A stretch of 8,010 nucleotides of DNA from Candidatus Aenigmatarchaeota archaeon (GTDB taxonomy: Archaea > Aenigmatarchaeota > Aenigmatarchaeia > Aenigmatarchaeales > Aenigmatarchaeaceae): positions 1 through 8,010 of the forward strand of contig JAFCFQ010000011.1 in the NCBI GenBank assembly GCA_017608545.1. The letters are read 5' to 3'. Below are positions 7,322 through 8,010 of the stretch, piece by piece. Within the stretch, counting starts at the first letter, position 1, and each line of letters begins with the position of its first letter. The translations under genes and the position numbers were made by a program. The notes beneath the pieces were generated by a model. That model was given only the letters and a program-made list of their open reading frames with translations, was not told where the DNA came from and ran no database searches.

Positions 7322-7668
7322 TTTAACACACCCCTTAATTCTTCAACCTTTCTAATTTTTAATCTTGTAAACATGAAACCAATCTTTCTTCTGGTCTCTC
7401 TATCTATTTTGTAATCAAGAGATTGAAGAATTTGATTTAATTTCCCTGCTATTCTTTTTCCTTCAGGATCAAAATCTGTTAATATTAACACTTGTCTTTC
7501 TTTTAGTTTCTCTGTTACTTCATATATTCCTTTATTCAAAGTAAATATTTTTTTGAAACCCAATAAACATAAAACTTTTTTATCTTTTTTTCCTTCGACT
7601 ATAACCTGTTTTTCTTTATTCTCTTCAAGTAACTTAAGTAATTCTTCTTCAATCTCTTGAACAGACAT
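7318..7668 (-). CDS. Small TOPRIM-domain protein (UPF0292-like)
   Basis: A 116-residue protein that is almost only a TOPRIM domain, like the archaeal UPF0292/small primase-like proteins distantly related to ribonuclease M5. Seen: an N-terminal helix (EIEEELLKLLEENKEK), QVIVEGKKDKKVL with the catalytic-type Glu25, then VLILTDFDPEGKRIA with Asp65 and Asp67, and a basic C-terminal part (RETRRKIG, TRLKIRK). The core acidic residues are intact, so metal-dependent nucleotidyl transfer or hydrolysis is plausible, but the substrate is not known for this family. The 4-base ATGA overlap with dnaG means coupled translation and suggests a related nucleic-acid role. No Shine-Dalgarno precedes the ATG; a TATA-like TTTAAATA lies just upstream. 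The gene before it ends 25 bases away. Confidence 0.88.
   Translation of the reverse strand: MSVQEIEEELLKLLEENKEKQVIVEGKKDKKVLCLLGFKKIFTLNKGIYEVTEKLKERQVLILTDFDPEGKRIAGKLNQILQSLDYKIDRETRRKIGFMFTRLKIRKVEELRGVLK
7329..7334 (-). promoter_or_regulatory. Shine-Dalgarno of dnaG
   Basis: Minus-strand GGGGTG, 7 bases before the dnaG ATG and inside the last codons of the small TOPRIM gene. Together with the ATGA overlap it indicates coupled translation. Confidence 0.65.
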
Positions 7669-7693
7669 AGTTTATTTTTAAAAGTATTTAAAT
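7669..7693 (-). promoter_or_regulatory. Possible promoter of the TOPRIM-dnaG pair
   Basis: The 25-base spacer reads TTTAAATA then CTTTTAAAAATA on the minus strand, right before the ATG, with no Shine-Dalgarno. A TATA box here could start a leaderless transcript of the TOPRIM and dnaG genes. Read-through from the CBS gene is equally possible. Confidence 0.3.
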
Positions 7694-8010
7694 TTATAAC
7701 TCTGCCGCTTCTTCTTTACAATTCTCACAGACCCATTTATCGTTAACATTATATAATTCTTCAGAATAGTTACCACAAAGTTCACATTCACCAGAATTAG
7801 TTTCTTCAATAATTTGTGGTGGTTCTTCAATCCTTAAATGCTCTGTCATAATTTCAAGAGCAGGTGGTGCAACTTTTGCAACTTCTCTTGCAGAAATAAT
7901 CCCCACTAGTTTTCCCATAAGAACAACAGGAATTCTTTCGTATTGATATTTTGACATTAACCTTGCAACTTCAGAAATATCGCAATCTGGTGGGCATGTC
8001 ACCAATTTTT
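7694..8010 (-). CDS. CBS-domain protein with C-terminal zinc ribbon, N-terminal part outside the window
   Basis: The C-terminal 105 or so codons of a CBS-domain protein. Visible is most of one CBS motif: LVTCPPDCDISEVARLMSKY, ERIPVVLMGKLVGIISAREV. This is followed by a linker and a zinc ribbon with two CxxC pairs 15 residues apart (CELCG, CENC). The same CBS plus zinc-ribbon layout is known in archaea, for example Thermoplasma Ta0289. CBS pairs usually bind adenine nucleotides or SAM and act as regulatory modules; the ligand here cannot be told. The frame stays open to the window end and the first residues are already inside a CBS fold, so the TTG at 8003-8005 is not the real start; an N-terminal CBS motif probably precedes. 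Same strand as the TOPRIM gene, 25 bases before it. Confidence 0.9.
   Translation of the reverse strand, partial: KLVTCPPDCDISEVARLMSKYQYERIPVVLMGKLVGIISAREVAKVAPPALEIMTEHLRIEEPPQIIEETNSGECELCGNYSEELYNVNDKWVCENCKEEAAEL

Noticed and set aside
7694..8005. Complete CBS protein starting at TTG 8003-8005
   Set aside because: The start would fall within a CBS strand and the frame remains open to the window edge; the gene is cut by the window.

Overview
The window is strongly A/T-rich and densely packed, and everything points to an anaerobic archaeon. The DnaG is the archaeal type (no N-terminal zinc finger or helicase-binding domain). It sits beside a small archaeal TOPRIM protein (UPF0292-like), a CBS/zinc-ribbon protein and a TldD/TldE pair. 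The ribonucleotide reductase is the oxygen-sensitive glycyl-radical class III enzyme. Low G+C, short spacers and short proteins would suit a mesophilic DPANN-type lineage, but the sequence alone does not fix the lineage.

Layout. Plus strand, 1-3126: a class III ribonucleotide reductase gene (nrdD, 5' end cut off by the window start) followed after 9 bases by its radical-SAM activase (nrdG). nrdD is split by an in-frame 399-residue intein (310-1506) carrying a LAGLIDADG homing-endonuclease domain. The intein sits directly before the Cys-Cys-Arg-Leu motif that holds the presumed thiyl-radical cysteine. Minus strand, 8010-3123: read in the transcribed direction, a CBS-domain/zinc-ribbon protein (N-terminus outside the window), a small TOPRIM protein, archaeal dnaG, tldD, tldE, and a 61-residue two-helix membrane protein. 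The last overlaps the end of nrdG tail to tail by 4 bases.

How they work together. NrdG uses an iron-sulfur cluster and S-adenosylmethionine to install the glycyl radical on NrdD, which then makes deoxynucleotides without oxygen; the intein must splice out first. The small TOPRIM gene and dnaG are joined by an ATGA overlap and probably act in nucleic-acid metabolism; archaeal DnaG is known as a primase-like and exosome-associated protein. TldD (metal-binding) and TldE (metal-free partner) form a protease whose genes are 2 bases apart and look translationally coupled.

Expression signals are consistent: the internal operon genes tldE and dnaG have GGTG-containing Shine-Dalgarno sequences placed inside the end of the preceding gene. 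tldD, the small TOPRIM gene and the small membrane-protein gene lack one and have A/T-rich TATA-like boxes close to their ATGs, as for leaderless transcripts. There is no gene-free stretch above 300 bases; the longest gap is 96 bases (6062-6157). I found no RNA gene, CRISPR array, insertion sequence or clearly new multi-gene system. The intein is the most notable element.
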